A stretch of DNA of 64,000 bases from Chitinophagaceae bacterium (GTDB lineage: Bacteria; Bacteroidota; Bacteroidia; Chitinophagales; Chitinophagaceae). The stretch covers positions 744,001-808,000 of the forward strand of contig CP065012.1 of NCBI GenBank assembly GCA_016699815.1. Reading direction: 5' to 3'. The translations under genes were made by a program, and so were the position numbers. The notes beneath the pieces are model-generated. The model was not told the DNA's origin. It did no database searches and saw only the letters and a program-made list of their open reading frames with translations. Positions 62,863-64,000 of the stretch are shown piece by piece (the stretch's first letter is position 1; every line of letters starts with the position of its first letter).

Positions 62863-63981
62863 TTATGGCTCCTTTTTATCGGGCACATATAAAAAGCGCA
62901 CTGCCCCACTTTTTTTCATATCGCTGCTTATCCTCAGTTCGTACTTTTGGGTGCCATCAGTTATTACCATTAAAGCAGTATTGGGCGGTATAGAGCCCAG
63001 GTTTTCTGCATACATTACCAATTCATTTACGGCATTATTATCATTATCCAAATCTACGGTTATACTCAAAGCCCCGGCAGATAAGCGCTTATGAGATAAC
63101 AAAAGTTTTCCATTAAAAATTAAGGATACACTATCTCCGTCGATTTCGCCATTATCATACAGGCAAATTTTTAATTGCTTATTTTTTACAGGTATGGTTT
63201 TTACAATTGAACTTATCCGTTTTTCATAAGTTTTGGGTAAGGATATGGCAGGCAATGGTACCACAACAGGCTCTTCAATAGCACTTACTACCGGGTCTAT
63301 TTTTCTAATGAGTGATTTTTCTCTGGCAATGACGGGTGCTGTGGATTTTGTTTTTGCGGTGTTATCTTTAGCAATTACCGTTGCCTTTTTTACCGGATTT
63401 ACGATATTTTTTTGTGGCGCTTTATTCTTTACCAAATGGTTTTTGGTTTGTGGCTTTGTGTTGTTTTTAGGTGCAACATTATTTTTTACCACCGGCATGG
63501 TATACCCTGGAATAATATCTTTCAACACCCTGCGCCGCAAACTGGTAATTCCTTTACCGCAATCCCAATCCTGCCCTTCTGCAGGAACCCAGGTACCTTC
63601 CAGCAATTCATCGTTGCCCTGTTTTGTATACTTCAATTTATGTATTTGAAAACAGTTATGAACATTCACTGGTACATTGGTTTTGGTACGCTGTATTTCT
63701 TTTACCTCCACATATTTTGTATGTGCATCATAAAAACCATTTAGTTTGCAAATGGTATAATATCTTTTTCCATTTTCGGTAAAATAAGTATAGGAATAAC
63801 CGCTTACTGCTGTACCATTCATTTCGAGTTCTAAAGTATATTCACACCTGTCCCCGCCCCAGTGCATACTCGATGTACTTTTATCTATAAAAATACCTTT
63901 CCACTGCCCGGTAATTTTTTGGGCAAATCCCTCACAAAACCCATAAGTAAAAATTATTAAAATTAGTAACCGTTTAATCAT
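62863..63981 (-). CDS. Secreted protein of unknown function ending in the 'NLGxxPPNT' module
   Basis: I recognise no named family. The 372-residue protein has a signal peptide (about 1-20, ending GFAQ). A lipocalin-like start (ITGQWKGIFID, about 22-32) opens a beta-rich domain with Cys residues (about 46-150). A Lys/Asn/Thr/Pro-rich low-complexity linker (about 160-215) follows. The last 120 residues contain one copy of the module found twice in the protein at 9126-10475: LYDNGEIDGDSVSLIFNG and AENLGSIPPNTALMVITDG. The shared layout (GxW start plus the module) suggests the two are relatives with different copy numbers. Confidence 0.72.
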   Translation of the reverse strand: MIKRLLILIIFTYGFCEGFAQKITGQWKGIFIDKSTSSMHWGGDRCEYTLELEMNGTAVSGYSYTYFTENGKRYYTICKLNGFYDAHTKYVEVKEIQRTKTNVPVNVHNCFQIHKLKYTKQGNDELLEGTWVPAEGQDWDCGKGITSLRRRVLKDIIPGYTMPVVKNNVAPKNNTKPQTKNHLVKNKAPQKNIVNPVKKATVIAKDNTAKTKSTAPVIAREKSLIRKIDPVVSAIEEPVVVPLPAISLPKTYEKRISSIVKTIPVKNKQLKICLYDNGEIDGDSVSLIFNGKLLLSHKRLSAGALSITVDLDNDNNAVNELVMYAENLGSIPPNTALMVITDGTQKYELRISSDMKKSGAVRFLYVPDKKEP

Positions 63982-64000
63982 ATTCGATGCGGTTTTTGGC

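Noticed and set aside
63233..63744. Hydrophobic plus-strand frames (138 and 110 codons) near the right end.
   Set aside because: They are the antisense of the Lys/Asn-rich linker of the secreted protein at 62863-63981, which turns into Phe/Leu/Val when read in reverse.

Overview
The window is a chromosomal segment of a low-GC member of the Bacteroidota, most likely Chitinophagales/Chitinophagaceae (family placement is inference). The evidence is a gliding/T9SS translocon gene (sprA), a PorD-type DUF4835 protein, a PorG-like DUF6089 protein, HmuY, DUF5686, DUF4296, Porin_10-type barrels, SusC-style TonB receptors, a tmRNA whose tag ends in SYAMAA, and promoters of the Bacteroidota type (TTTG, 19-20 nt, TAnnTTTG). 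Shine-Dalgarno sequences are scarce, and several genes start at GTG or TTG.

Layout. 1-1,083: 5' part of an OmpA-type protein running off the left edge, and tRNA-Arg(UCU). 1,084-10,475: ung, plsC, then an envelope-biogenesis block in which an LptD-like gene diverges from an amidase, an MCE (MlaD-type) protein, an OstA/LptA-like protein and a secreted protein carrying a duplicated module. 10,480-20,424: trhO, a DUF5686 outer-membrane protein, holA, a coiled-coil membrane protein, a 1162-residue surface protein with a SprA-like motif, and acyl-CoA-binding protein. 20,641-28,515: sprA (2418 aa) downstream of ruvA. 28,698-34,824: fabH, an exonuclease, an ATP-grasp-like/CHAD-like pair, a putative porin and a candidate microprotein. 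34,833-44,145: punA, sucC, and a long minus-strand set (bamD, rpoZ, coaBC, porD-like, DUF4296, scoA, scoB) with many short overlaps, headed by a second ompA-like gene with its own promoter. 44,390-51,179: polyprenyl synthase, a frameshifted recJ, a methyltransferase, and a TonB receptor plus HmuY haem locus. 51,226-54,354: hydrolase, rhodanese and Kup. 54,549-58,472: a Cys-rich HYC_CC_PP-type protein, a TonB receptor with a built-in heavy-metal-binding domain, and a barnase/barstar pair. 58,532-64,000: tmRNA, a membrane-anchored MutS-like ATPase, a PorG-like barrel, pdhB, and a secreted protein sharing a module with the one at 9.1-10.5 kb.

Most genes are housekeeping or envelope functions. 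The more unusual points are the membrane-tethered barnase with its barstar partner, the HMA-domain TonB receptor with its Cys-rich neighbour, the recJ frameshift, the unnamed tandem module in two secreted proteins, a possible 27-residue gene after the porin, and three start codons lying exactly 4 nt behind a -7-type box. I see no insertion sequences, CRISPR arrays, prophage genes or rRNA.
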